From assembly GCA_030248195.1 (NCBI GenBank), contig JASAND010028782.1, positions 62,001 to 126,000 of the forward strand: DNA of 64,000 nt. Direction: 5' to 3'. Numbering within the stretch: the stretch's first letter is position 1; each line of letters starts with the position of its first letter. The notes under the pieces are model-generated. The model had not been told where the DNA came from and did no database searches. It was given only the letters and a program-made list of their open reading frames with translations. This document shows, one piece after another, positions 48,368-60,600 of the stretch. The position numbers and the translations under genes were made by a program. This DNA is from Trissonchulus latispiculum. Lineage: Eukaryota; Nematoda; Enoplea; Enoplida; Ironidae.

Positions 48368-48606
48368 ATATCATAACTTGGACCACCTTCAAAAATCGAT
48401 TTGGCTCAAACTTTCAGGACGTAAAAGGAAAATATTAGAGCTCAACCCCGTATTTTCAACGAGTTATAGCAAAATTCGTGATTTTCGACTCTGCCACTAA
48501 CTTCGCCGCAGGACTTCACGAATCAAAATTGTGCTCAGGCCGATAGAGAAGAGTCAGACAGTTCATATCTTAACCATACAGTCACCAGACATGGGGCACC
48601 CATCCC

Positions 48607-48885
48607 CAGGCCCGCACCCAGGATTTTGAAAAGGGGGTTCCAAGGTAAAATACAACGGGGGTCTAGGGGGCGGAGCCCCCAGAAGTTGAAGAATTTTTGC
48701 ATTTTTGCCCAAAAACAGTACATTGGACGTTTATTTCTTGCAAAAAGTAAATTATCGCGCCGAAGGCGCGGAAAGTTTTTAAAAATAGCTGTTTTTGCCA
48801 TAAAAATAGCGAAAATTTTCTATTTTGTCATCCCAAAAGGGGGGTCTAGATCCGTTGAACCCCCCCCCCCCTGGGTGCGGCCTTG
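48607..48885. mobile_element. hAT-like MITE in left arm of palindrome
   Basis: Ends CAGGCCCGCACCCAGG and complement of CCTGGGTGCGGCCTTG. Flanks CCCATCCC (48599-48606) and CCTATCCC (48886-48893) are a 7/8 duplication. The uninterrupted complement in the right arm proves insertion. A second copy begins at 63908. Contains the GCGCCGAAGGCGC hairpin. Confidence 0.8.
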
Positions 48886-49734
48886 CCTATCCCTGCCCGT
48901 TTGAGTTTTCTAGCATTCATGTTCCGCAGTTTGCGACGGTCGAACCTTAGCTTAAGCCTCCAAGCTCAGTAGGCGCATTTTCACATTTTTTGACCTAGCG
49001 ACCTCATTATGCCTTAGTACCATACAATTTTTATAAATATTATTTGTCTAATGCTACCAACGTCCATGCAAAAAATTAGCAAAATCACGGACCCACTTTT
49101 GAGATATGGCCATTCAAAGTTCGAAAAATCAGCGATTTTCAGCCAAAACAGCGATTATGGCAACTTTGGCCCATCGTATCCGGCTGAAGGGAACAAGTAT
49201 TGGCGTAATATTTTGCGCAAATATATAAACTAGATACCATTGGCAACATTTTGGGTCAGTTTCAGCCAAATCTGAAAAAAATTTTCGATTTTTCAACCCC
49301 CCAAAAAGTGGCCTGATTTTTCGAACTTTGAATGGCCATATCTCAAAAGTGGGTCTGGGATTTTGCTAATTTTTTGCATGAACGTTGGTAGCATATAGAT
49401 AAATAATATTTATAAAAATTGTGTGGTACTAAGGCATAATGAGGTCGCTAGGTCAAAAAAATGTGGAAATGCGCCTACTGAGCTTGGAGGCTTAAGCTAA
49501 GGTTCGACCGTCGCAAACTGCGGAACATGAATGCTAGAAAACTCAAACTGGCAGGGATAGGTGCCCCATGTGTGGTGCCTGTATGGTTAAAATATGAACT
49601 GTCTGACTCTTCTCTATCGGCCTGAGCACAATTTTGATTGGTGACGTCCTACGGCGACGTTAGTGGTAGAGTCGAAAATCACGAATTTTGCTATAACTCG
49701 TTGAATATACGGAGTTGAGCTCTAATATTTGGAG

Positions 49735-50886
49735 TAGTGATGTGCGCCGGAGCTCCGCTCCGACGGAGCTCCGGAGCGGAGCTCCGATTTTCGGTGCTCC
49801 GGAGCGGACTTCTGCTCCGGAGCTCCGGGTACCCGGAGCAGCCTTTTGGAAGTTTTGAAGGTGCTAAGAAAAATTCGAAAGTATGATTTTTCTGCAAACT
49901 CCACGATTTCTCCTTGCAGCACGTAGGAATGGAATGAATGTTACATAGTTTATCGTACTTCTGTTTTTAAAAATGTTTCAGTTTTCTCAAGGTTGCGTTC
50001 TTGTATATACTTCTCAAGACGGCTTTTTTTCTGGAGACAAGTTAAACATTTTCATTTTCTAAATAAAAGAAAAATTAAATACAACTCTAATATATACATT
50101 TAAGAATTAATTCGGCAAAACGTTTAAATTTCGCACTTGTCATTAATTATTCAATTAAATATTACATTTCCGTTAAATCTATTCCATGTATATAAACTTT
50201 CAACATCTGCATCTGTTTTCTTTGCTTTCATCAAACCTGTCTTTTCTAATATATCTTTCAGATTGAAATTCTGATAGCTTAAATTTATATAGTATTTTAA
50301 TTTGATCATATACATCCTCATGATAAGTTAAATACGTAGTGGGTAAATGAAATCTGGTCCACTTCTGTCAAATTTGCAATATTTCATGCATGAATTTGAA
50401 AAGTTTGGTATACATTTGATGAAATTGCTGCAAGAAATATTGAGTATTTCATGTGGAATATGCATAAAATTTAAATTTCTCAAATCTTGAAAAAAGTGAA
50501 ACTTTTAAATAAACTGCAGTGTAAACTAACATGGGCTTTTATGTAAACACAACACTATGCACAATCAATTAACCCAAAAATTCTGTGAAATATGGTTAAA
50601 GGCTGAACTTATTTCAGATCAAAAATACAGCTAACTCATATGCAGCAAAGAAATCAGCATCTAAAAATAAACAGTTAAGCGATAAAAGTATATAATATAT
50701 ACAGTGAGTAGGCATGCTTTTTATTGAATAAACAAGCAGTTTTCAGCTTAAACCAAAATTTTTACAATTTTGGCTCCACTAGCAGTCGGAGCTCCGCGGA
50801 GCTCCGGAGCTCCGGAGCTCCGGTGCTCCGACAGCCCGCTCCGGCCGGAGCTCCGGAGCGGGCAAATTGGTCGGCGCACATCACTA
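49735..50886. mobile_element. hAT-type element, 1.15 kb, GAGCTC-rich subterminal repeats
   Basis: Ends TAGTGATGTGCGCCG and CGGCGCACATCACTA-like, flanked by perfect ATTTGGAG at 49727-49734 and 50887-50894. The subterminal 100 bp on each side are packed with GGAGCTCCG palindromes. The AT-rich centre has no transposase ORF. Confidence 0.85.
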
Positions 50887-50990
50887 ATTTGGAGGTTTTA
50901 CTTTTACGTCGGGTTGCTACAAGTACTGACAGTTTGAGCCAAATCGATCTTTGAAAGTTGTCCGGAAGTACAGGCAGCACAGTCGAATTT

Positions 50991-51522
50991 CTCCGAAATC
51001 GACTCATATATATATGTATATAAAATTAGGCAACTTTTTAGGTTATGGGGGCAGGAATTTATGGAGCCCGACCTTTCATGGGGGGCTCTTGTATTAGGGA
51101 GGGGAACGTCGCCTAATGGGGGGGGGGCGCCGACCCCCCCCCCATTAAAAATAAGTAGGAATGCACCGGGGCTAGGTCCCGATCCTGACCGCCGTAAAAA
51201 CTATTGAAATTTTGGAAATTTTTCAAATTCTGTGATCAAAATTTTGTCAAATATCAAAAAGTCAAACACATGTCTAAGTGTTAGAAATCATTTGTTTTCT
51301 CACCGATTTGAATGAAAACGGCAACACTAACGTTAAATTATGCAGAATTTGAGTTTCTAAGAAAATTTTTGAAAATTATTTATTTGGACCCCCAATTTCT
51401 AGGCCTGGGCCCTGGTTGTGGCGGCGCCGGTGCGTCTGTAGAAATAAGCCAGCCATTTCATCGTTTTTTGTTTTAAGCTCAGTCCAAGGTGCCTTACGTG
51501 GTGGGAGAATTCAGCAGTTCCA
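50991..51522. other. Upstream of SFXN5, repeat debris, no clear promoter
   Basis: G-rich block GGGGGGGGGGCGCCGACCC (51118-51140) and ATAAGCCAG (51443) suggest an old MITE of the GGGCTTATTC family. The SFXN5 5' UTR must lie at the right end, but no core promoter element is convincing. Confidence 0.4.
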
Positions 51523-51600
51523 ATGACAGCAAATTCAGATGACTTGTTTGGATTTAAACGATATCCTCCATTCAGACTTGGAGAGCCTCGCTTTCCTCAG
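51523..51600 (+). CDS. SFXN5: SFXN5-like exon 1 (start codon exon)
   Basis: Codons 1-26, beginning ATGACAGCAAATTCAG and ending CTTTCCTCAG before donor GTGAGC. It holds the [12 protein letters not shown] motif that separates SFXN5 from the other sideroflexins. The sequence upstream (51440-51522) has no obvious in-frame coding extension and is presumably 5' UTR or another exon end. No TATA or Inr element could be recognised with confidence. Confidence 0.9.
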
Positions 51601-54600
51601 GTGAGCGCAGATTTTATATATATATATATACGTGCATTCGTTTGACAATTTTCAATGAAGATGCAGAATATATACTGGGTTTTCTTTAGGCCAAAATAGT
51701 GGGTGAGGGCCGGAGGGGAAGACGTTTTAATGTTATAACGTAATTAAACGTGGATAACAACAACAACAACAACAAATGGTTTATTTGGTCAAACTCGCAC
51801 ACGCACATACAATGCAACAGTACATACTAATAACAATAAGACCAAAATGGGAGTCTATCAAATGACAGATCCACTACAGTACCAAAACAAAAACCAACAA
51901 TGGCAAATAGCATAGCATAGCATGAATTATATACATACTAAAATCCCACTACAGCACATGAACAGACGTAATTATAGATACAGTAAGCAAAATAACTACA
52001 GATTTAGGTCGTATCTAAGAAATTCAGCGAAGTCTATGTTCTCAATTCTATCTTTGAAGGCCGAAATGTTGGGTGCCCGTACAATATAGTTTGGGAGGCT
52101 ATTCCATATTGGAGCTACCCGATTACTGAAAAAATGTTTTCTGCAGTCTAGCCTTGTTCGCTGGCAGTGTATCTTAAGGACATTTCCTCTGGTGCCAGTT
52201 TCAGCTGCAAAAACAAAGAAATCAGCCGAATTCACTTTGTCAAATTCGTATATAATTTTAAAAGCCTGTACCAGGTCTGCCCGCAGTCTTCTAAGCTCGA
52301 GAATTTCAAGGCCTGTTTCTTCCAGTCTGTCAGCAAAACTTAAATCGTGCAGTGCAGGAATTCTTTTTGTGAAACGTCTTTGAACATTTTCTAATTTACG
52401 AATGTCACCCAGCAAAGAAGGAGACCACACGCAAGAATTGAACTCCAAAATAGGTCTTACGTATGTTTTAAACATAGCTACCAAAAATTTTGTGTCTCTG
52501 CACAGAAAACTTCTAAAGATAAGAGCAATTTTCTGGTAAGCTTTAGCGCAAATTTTATCACAGTGGACTGAAAACTTAAGGTCATCAGTAATGAAAACCC
52601 CTAAATCTTTAACAATATTCACTTTTGGGATAACAGAATCATTTACAGTTAAGTCTGTCATCAATAGTGGTTCTCCCATCTCAAGAAACATGCTTTTGTT
52701 TATTGCAATCGAAAGCTGATTTTTTGTAGCCCAATTAAATACATTATCACAATCCAATTTAAAGTTTTCGAACTCATGCAACGTTGAACCCGCCAGTGAC
52801 AACTTGGTATCATCTGCAAAAATTTTTGAGTCGCAATAAGACAGAGAATCAGGCAAATCATTTATATACAGTACAAACAAAATAGGTCCAAGTACGCTTC
52901 CTTGGGGTACCCCGCTGATAACCTCCCCCCGATCAGACAAAACGTTATTAACTTTCACAAACTGATAGCGACCACTCAGAAAGGCCCGTATCCAATTTAA
53001 TGCCCGCCCTTTGACCCCATACGCATCTAGTTTGCTTAGCAATTTAACATGAGATACACAGTCAAAGGCTTTGCTTATGTCCAAATATAGGGTCTTTACG
53101 CCTTTTTTCAGATTCCTGGCGCCCGTCCACAAGTTTAAACACTCTAGCAGCTGGGTTTGAGTAGATCTATTTGACATAAACCCATGTTGGTGTTTCGAGA
53201 TAAGACTGTTGTGGAGAAGATGTTCAAGCAAATACTTCTTGATCACCTTCTCCATTACCTTACAACAAACACTAGTTAGGGATACAGGTCGGTAGTTAAC
53301 AGGGTCACTCCTCGATCCTTTACCCTTAAATATGGGTACAACGTGGGCCACAGACCAGTCGCTTGACAACACCCCCTCCTCGTAAGACTGCTGAAATATA
53401 ACCTGCAGAGGAACGCACAACTGGGCTTTAAACAATTTCAAGAACTGAGAGGGCAAATTATCAGGCCCTGCTGCTGATTTAAATTTGACAGTACTTATAG
53501 CATCCATTATAGCTTTCCGAGTGAATAAAATATTCTCAAATTCGTGCTCAAAAACTAAAGCGGGCGGAATAATAGGTACACCATTATCCCGCACAAAGAC
53601 TGATTGAAACTGCTCATTTAAGAAATTTGCCTTTTCGTAATCGTCAAGAGCAGAAGCATCTCCTCTATTCAAAACAGAGACACCCTCAGGGGAAGAGAGC
53701 TTCTGTTTGACGTAACTAAAGAACTTGGTGTTTGAAGGATTACAGAGGAATTTGGATTCACGCAATTTATGGAACTTAGCTATAGCTTCATTACACTTTA
53801 CAACAATGTCTCTATAACGGTTTCCATCCAGCGGATCAAAAGTACGTTTAAACCTTTTATGCAGTGATCTCTTCTTACACAAGAGTCGCCTAATATGTTT
53901 TGGGTATTTGTGTTTCCCGACTCTCCCTACAAACTTTTCAGGAACATTTTCATCGATCAACATTAAACATATATTTTTGAAAACAGTCCACTTTTCATCT
54001 ACCGACGGAAAATCTTGAAACAAAATATCCCAGTTTCTAGCTTCATCATTATATTTGCATAATCAGCCCCATCCCAGCACAGCATCTTACGTGCATCGGC
54101 ACTCTTCGTCCCCATACCCACATTTGTGGAAAAACACACAGCACAATGATCACTATTGGCTACCGGAGGCATAATATTTACGTCAGATACTAAGTTTGGC
54201 ACGCTTTCAAAAACAAGATCAAGAGTAACGTCTCCCCTAGTTGGAAAACAGACTTTTTGAGAAAAACCTTGTTCAAAAAACGAATTCATGAAAGAATCTT
54301 GCATAAAAGTCGAAGATGCTATTGGAATAGACCAGTCTATTCCTGGGAGATTCAAGTCACCTGCAACAACCACATTCTTGTTTTTATTGGTCAAAGTTTT
54401 TAAACAATTTTGAAGTGGAATCAAACAATCTATGTTTGAAACGGATGGGCGATACAGAGAACAGAAAATACAGGAGTTTCCCGGATTTCTCCCACTAACT
54501 TCTACGGCAACCCCCTCCAAAGCTCCCATGTCTGGCAATTTCAGTTCTTTGCTATTTAAAATATTTTTCACCAGAATAGCAACACCGCCCCCCTTTCTGT

Positions 54601-57600
54601 TATCAGGCCTGTCTTTCCTATAGATGGAATACAGATTTTTACATAAAAACAAGCTATCGGGATGCCCAGAGTGCAGCCACGTTTCCGTAAGACAAATAAC
54701 ATCAGGAAAATTGTTTTGCAGACATACCTCGAAATGAAAATTTAAAAACTTGTTACAGAGACTCCGCAGATTACACAATACAATTTTTATGTCATTGACA
54801 CTAGAGGACACATTACCAATTACAGCATTTGATATGGCTGGGTATCTAGAGGTGGACGAAATGTCAGGCGTAGTAGCAGCATCGATAGCAACAGGGCTGT
54901 TGTAATAATTATTTTCGGCCATCCTATCTTGGCCAACCCATCAAAATGGAGATCCACTGAGGTAGCTTCGAAGAGATGGGCGTTGCCTGCCGGCCACCTC
55001 AGAATACAAGGGTACAGCTCTGGATAAAGGAAGCAAGGGGGAGGGGTGGCTTACAACAGGAACAGGAACACGGTCTCGGGTGGAGGTAGGATCGGCAAAC
55101 GGACAGTACTTATGTTTGTGTCCTTCCCGGTTACAAAGAAAACATCTAATAGGGCCATGTGACTTCAACCGACAGGATCTCACGTTGTGACCAGCCACAC
55201 CACAATGGAAACAGAGTGGGTTTGATGAATTGGGGGACCGTCGAAACGAGGGAAGTTTTTCCTTAGCTCGTTGTCGAATAAAGGGCTTGGGCATAGGAAT
55301 AGGCAGCTCGCCATCCCGAATAACCTGAACAATCTCACCCATGTGAGCTACATCATAACGTGTCGTGTACACGGATTCCTCCTCAATGGTTTCTCTCAAG
55401 TCCATCAACATATTTCCTAGCGCATTCTTACCAGGAAAACACTCAGGGTTCACGTCGTCATTTTTATGGAGTCCAGTGGTCCAAAAGGCAGATTTACTAG
55501 GATATGTAGAGTGGGCTAAAAAGGAGGTTCCGGACGACCGCAGGCAGTCTCTGAAGGAGGAGCACTGCTGGAGTTTGGTCTTCTGGATTTCCTGCATCAG
55601 ACCGAATTCGAAAGTTTCCAGGTCCCTCTTTTCCAGCAGCCTAACTATCCCACTGCCAATGCGTTTCGCCTCAGCAGGAGATTCAGCCCGGAGAACAGAG
55701 GCAGCTTCATCCACAAATCCGTAGTATAGTAAGCGGAAGTACTGGAATGCATGTTCCGCTGAGCGAAAGTGGGTGCCGTCAAAGTCCATATCAAAGCAGT
55801 AGAAACAAGACAGCGGGTTTTCGGAACCATAAAACACAGTAACATTTGTTAACTTGGATCTACTGGGGTGGACTGACTGCAGAGGGTCAGTCTGGGTAGA
55901 GGATGATGACAGTTCGCAGTGATCCGGAGTGGGAGAGGCCACAGGTGGTGATTTATACGGAGATGGCGTGGAAATGCAGCGGTCACAAAGCCATACAACG
56001 TTGAGTTTTCCAAGCTTACAGAAACTGCTAAACAGCTGCTGGTGCAGCCCAACGCATCTGGCATGGAAAACGCATCGGCACTTGTGGCATGAGACTATAT
56101 GATCTAGCTCGCCAACAGGGTCCTTACACTTGCCAGCACATGATTTCACCTTTGGCGTTTTACCGGAGGATCGGCTGCTGCCGGGGAAGTTTGTCTTGGA
56201 GCTGGACAATCTTGATACTGGAGTTCCTTTAGAGCGAGAACTTGCCATTTTGCTCTGTTCAAATCAATCAATCAATCAATCAATCAGTCAATCAATCAGA
56301 AACATAGAGGCCAGGGTCAGGATGGAGGGTCGCAAGAAGGCGACGCAAAATGTCAATGGAACCGATAGGAGCCAGTATCCAGTTTCAGGGGGAGCTGGAG
56401 ATAATGTTTAATGGAGTGCGGTCAGGCGGATTCCACAGGAAATGTAAAATAAATCGCTTCTCAATATTCCTAGAACTTCGGAACAGCATCTCTGGAAAGA
56501 ATATTATGCTGCTTCAAGAACCGTCTTTCGTAATCCGAATTAAGCATTTTCGGTGAGCGTGAACAAATTCAAAACTAGAGTAGTGAGTAGGCGCATCCAG
56601 CAATATCGGAAATAAGGAACGAATATACTTAGTAATGCTGAATCAAATGGGTTAAAACCTGGGTTAAAATGGGTTAAAACTTATCAAATGGATATTCTGT
56701 CCTTCGATTTTCCTTCGTTTTTTGTTGCAGTATGTCTGCAGTAAATTCACTGTTTTAGTGTCCATTACGTTTCTTTTTTTCAGGATGTCTTTTTGGGACG
56801 ACTTCTGCACTTCTTTGACGTTGTTGATCCCAGAACTTTGTTTGTCTCAAAGGTTCGTTATGAATCTTTGTGTGTTTGTACGATTATTAACATTTTAAGC
56901 GTTGCTTTAGTAGGCCAGTGAAATTTAAGCTTTAGTTTAACTCTTTTTTACCAATAACATCTGGTTATAATAATCATTTCAAGCCATTTCAGAACTTATT
57001 TTTAGCTATTTTAGAATCGCCTACAGGAATGCATCACTTTGCTGGACAACTTTAAGCATGGCAGAATAAAGACTGGTTCCGTGGGTGATCGAGAACTTTG
57101 GGAAGCGCAGAAAGTTACACAGGTAAATGGCGTGCGCAACCTAACTATATAATTTTGACTAATTTTTAGATGCTTGCGCATATCATTTTGTTTTTCCAGT
57201 ATATATGTACGGGCTGTTCCAATTTATGACGTTTTTATCTTAACAGTTTGGCGGCAGTTAGCGCTGTATATGTTTGGAAAGTTCCCCAGCCTAAAGCAAA
57301 CCTTTATAAAATTGTAAATATACGATTTCTGCATATGCCCGGTTCATGCACTTCATAGTTACAACTGTGTCAGGTTATTAACCTTTATCAGATTGTCTGG
57401 ATAACCGGTTAATGAATAAAAGATCGGTTTGTCTTTTCGGTTGAGTGGTACATGCATGCGTTAACTCTGACCTCGTTTCTTAATGTGGACATTATTCTGT
57501 AATGTTAGTATATATTCCTACTGGAAATTATAGCCTGCCTTGCTTGGCTAACTGCACCTATTCTTTGGATTATATTTTCAAATATTAGAATTTACAGTTT

Positions 57601-60600
57601 TAGTGCTTACTTTTTGCCTTTTACAGATTTTTTCTTTTATTCCTTTTTAGGCTACAATTCATCCGGATACTGGGGAGAAAATTTTTATGCCTTTTAGAAT
57701 GTCAGGTGTGTTTCAGGTTGTTGTTATGGTCGTTGTGATTTTTTTGTATGTTTTTCGTATAAGTTTTTAAAAATTTGGTTTTTAAATTTCACTAATCCCA
57801 TTTTAGAGCATTGCAAAGTTGCTGTGCCTCTGCAAGGAAAAGATTAACATGGAAACCACCACTTGTTCTTTGAAAAATCCATAAATGAATGAAATAATGT
57901 GCATGGCGTTTAACTATTAGGCCAGTGGCTGCTGCAGTCGCAAATTAGACCCCTATTTTTCGTTTAAATTTGACTTTACTTAACCTAGAAGGTCAACATT
58001 TTACAGTGAAAAGCTCTTTCATCAGGTAGTGCGCGACAGCGCACTACCTAGAATAGGGAAAAAAGGCGTATTGCGTAGTGTTGGAACATAGTTTTCTCTG
58101 TTGCCGGCGGAAGAGTTGAAGTAGAGCCTTCATATTGTACCAGTAGAAAGCCCTTCACGAGGGGTCCATGCTCTGCAAATTTGAGCGAAATCGGCCAAGC
58201 CGTTTTGCTATATGAAAGATTGAATTTTTCTGAATTTTTCAGTGCACGACTTCCTCTCCTGTTTTTTTCACCCCCTTCCCCTTTAGAGGTCGGAGATCTT
58301 CGATTTTCTGTACCATATGGGGTTTTTTGAACAACTTTGTCCCCATTTCTGGGGAAATGAGTATGGAGTAGGTATGACCTCCCCATAGGTCTGTGTACAT
58401 AGCAGGATTTTGATTTTTTCGGAGTTTTTTTCCAAAATGGTCAATCCTTCTGTTCGATATAACTGCATCTGGACTGGGCCGATGGGTCTCAGGTTTGGCA
58501 GCATTGCCCCACGGACTAGATGGTTACAGGCTGGCTATATGAATTTTGGATCTGGCCCCTGTAGTTTTCTGGCCATGGGTCCAAAGTTAGTGTGTAAAAG
58601 GGGGGGTTCTGGGCCTACGGACTGTGGAGCCCTACACATAAGAGCTGCTGGGCTGAGGTTTTGTATTCGAATAGGAACCCCTATATGGTGAATCTAAAAG
58701 GCCCATTAGTTTCGCTCTAGGACCTATCCAAATGGCTGGGGGCACCCTGATGGTGCTGGGCCCAACCGTGTCGCAACTCCATCTTTAGCCTCTTATATAG
58801 AAAGGTCCACAGTGAGCAGGTCTTTCTTATTTGGTATTTGGGGTGGGGTGCGGGAGGACTACAGCATAGGCTATAGTAGGCTTCGCCCGGACCCTGTGGC
58901 GCCCTGGCCAGGGTCCGGACCGGGAACCGGGCCCAAAATGGTCAAAAATCGATTTTTCCAAAAGTAGCCAAGTTTGGTATCAAATGAAAGCCCTTGGTGA
59001 GGCGAACATTTTTTCTCATTGGAGGACCCCTCCAAAGTGGCCCCAGCGGCCTGCGGCGCCCTGGCCAGGGTCCGGACCGGCCCAAAATGGCCCAAAACCG
59101 ATTTTTCCAAAAGTGGCCAAGTTTGGTACCAAATGAAGGCCCTTGGTGAGGCGAACAATTTTTGTCATTGGAGGATCCCTGTAAAGTGGACCCATCGGCC
59201 TGCGGCGCCCTGGCCAGGGGTCCAGATCGGTCAAAAATCGATTTTTCGAAAAGTTGCCAAATTCGGTATCAACTGAAAGCCCTTGGTGGGGCGAACATTT
59301 TTTGTCATTGGAAGACCCCTCTAAAGTGGACCCATCGGCCTGTGACGCCCTGGCCAGAGGTCCGGATCGGTCAAAAATAGATTTTTCGAAACGTTGCCAA
59401 ATTCGGTATCAAATGAAAGCCCTTGGTGAGGCGAACATTTTTTGTCATTGGAGGACCCCTCTAAAGTGGACCCATCGGCCTGTGGCGCCCTGGCCAGAGG
59501 ACCGCATCGGTCAAAAATCGATTTTTCGAAAAGTTGCCAAATTTGGTATCAAATGAGAGCGCTTAGTGAGACGAACAATTTTATCATTGGAGGAGTCCTT
59601 CAAAATGTACCTATCGGCCTGTGGCGCCCTGGCCAGGGGTCCGGACCGGCCTAAAATGGGCCAAAATCGACTTTTCCAAAAGTGGTCAAGCTAAAACCCC
59701 ATATGGGTATATATAGGAAATCTAAGACCTCCGACCCCTGGCGGGGGGGGGGGGAAGTGTAGAGAAAGTCTTGCAACCCATCGGCCTGTGGCGCCCTGGC
59801 CAGAGATCCGGATCGGTCAAAAATCGATTTTTTCAAATTTCCTAAACCCCACGCAGTGCGACGACCTCCCCCCCGGTGTTCGTTCGACCCCCCTTCATCC
59901 TGTTTTCCAAACACCCCTAAGAAACGTTTTCTCATGCTGAAACAATTCTGTTCTTCCAAATTATCCCATCCGGGCGCAGCGCAATTCTCCCCCCATGGAG
60001 GGCATTCGACCCCCCCTTAATTCTGTGATCTGATGAACCCTTTTTAGAAGTTGCTGTCCTACATCTGCGTTAGGGAAAAATTGAATTATTTCAATTTCCT
60101 AAATCCCACGCAGTGCGACGACCACCCCCCCCCCCCGCTTGGTGGGAATTCGACCCCCGTTAATTCTGTTTTCCGATAAACCCTTTTTAGAAGTTGCTGA
60201 TTTACATCTACGTACGAAAACATCTGCATTGTTTCAATTTCCTAAATCCCACCCAGTTCGACGATCCCCCCCTTGCTGGGCGTTCGATTCCCCTTAATTC
60301 TGTTTTCCGATAAACCCTTTTTAGAAGTTGCTGACTTACATGTATGTACGGAAGAAATTGAATTCTTTCAATTTCCTAAACCCCACGCAGTGCAACGATC
60401 CCCCCCCCCCCCGGTGATCGTTCAGCCCCCCTTCATCCTGTTTTCCAAACACCCCTAAGGAAACGTTTTCTCATGCTGAAACAATTCTATTCTTTCAATT
60501 TATCCCATCCGGGCGCAGCGCAGTTCCCCCCCCCCCCATGAAGGGCGTTCTACCCCCCCCTTGATTCTGTTATCCGATAAACCCTTTTTAGAAGTTGCTG

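Larger units (their letters stand above)
48370..50990. repeat. 2.6-kb palindrome interrupted by two hAT-type insertions
   Basis: The left arm (48370-49133 without its insert) and right arm (49313-50975 without its insert) are complementary over about 450 bp (for example CCTTAGCTTAAGCCTCCAAG and its complement at 49485). Each arm is broken by a separate element (48607-48885 and 49735-50886); the opposite arm shows the empty site. The arms include TTTTGAGATATGGCC words that also occur in other repeats here. Confidence 0.8.
51752..56340 (-). mobile_element. CR1-like non-LTR retrotransposon (LINE), nearly full length, antisense in SFXN5 intron 1
   Basis: Transcribed right to left. ORF1 (56248-54941) is followed 18 nt later by ORF2 (54922-51996). 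A 3' UTR of about 220 nt ends in a (TTG)n tail, seen as (CAA)n at about 51759-51775 on the plus strand. The 5' UTR contains a (TGAT)n run at 56263-56300; its outer limit is uncertain. Known CR1-type LINEs pair a PHD-finger ORF1 with an endonuclease/RT ORF2 and end in short microsatellites, which is the basis for the clade call. No target duplication could be fixed. ORF1 is uninterrupted and ORF2 has one frameshift, so the copy is young. Confidence 0.85.
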
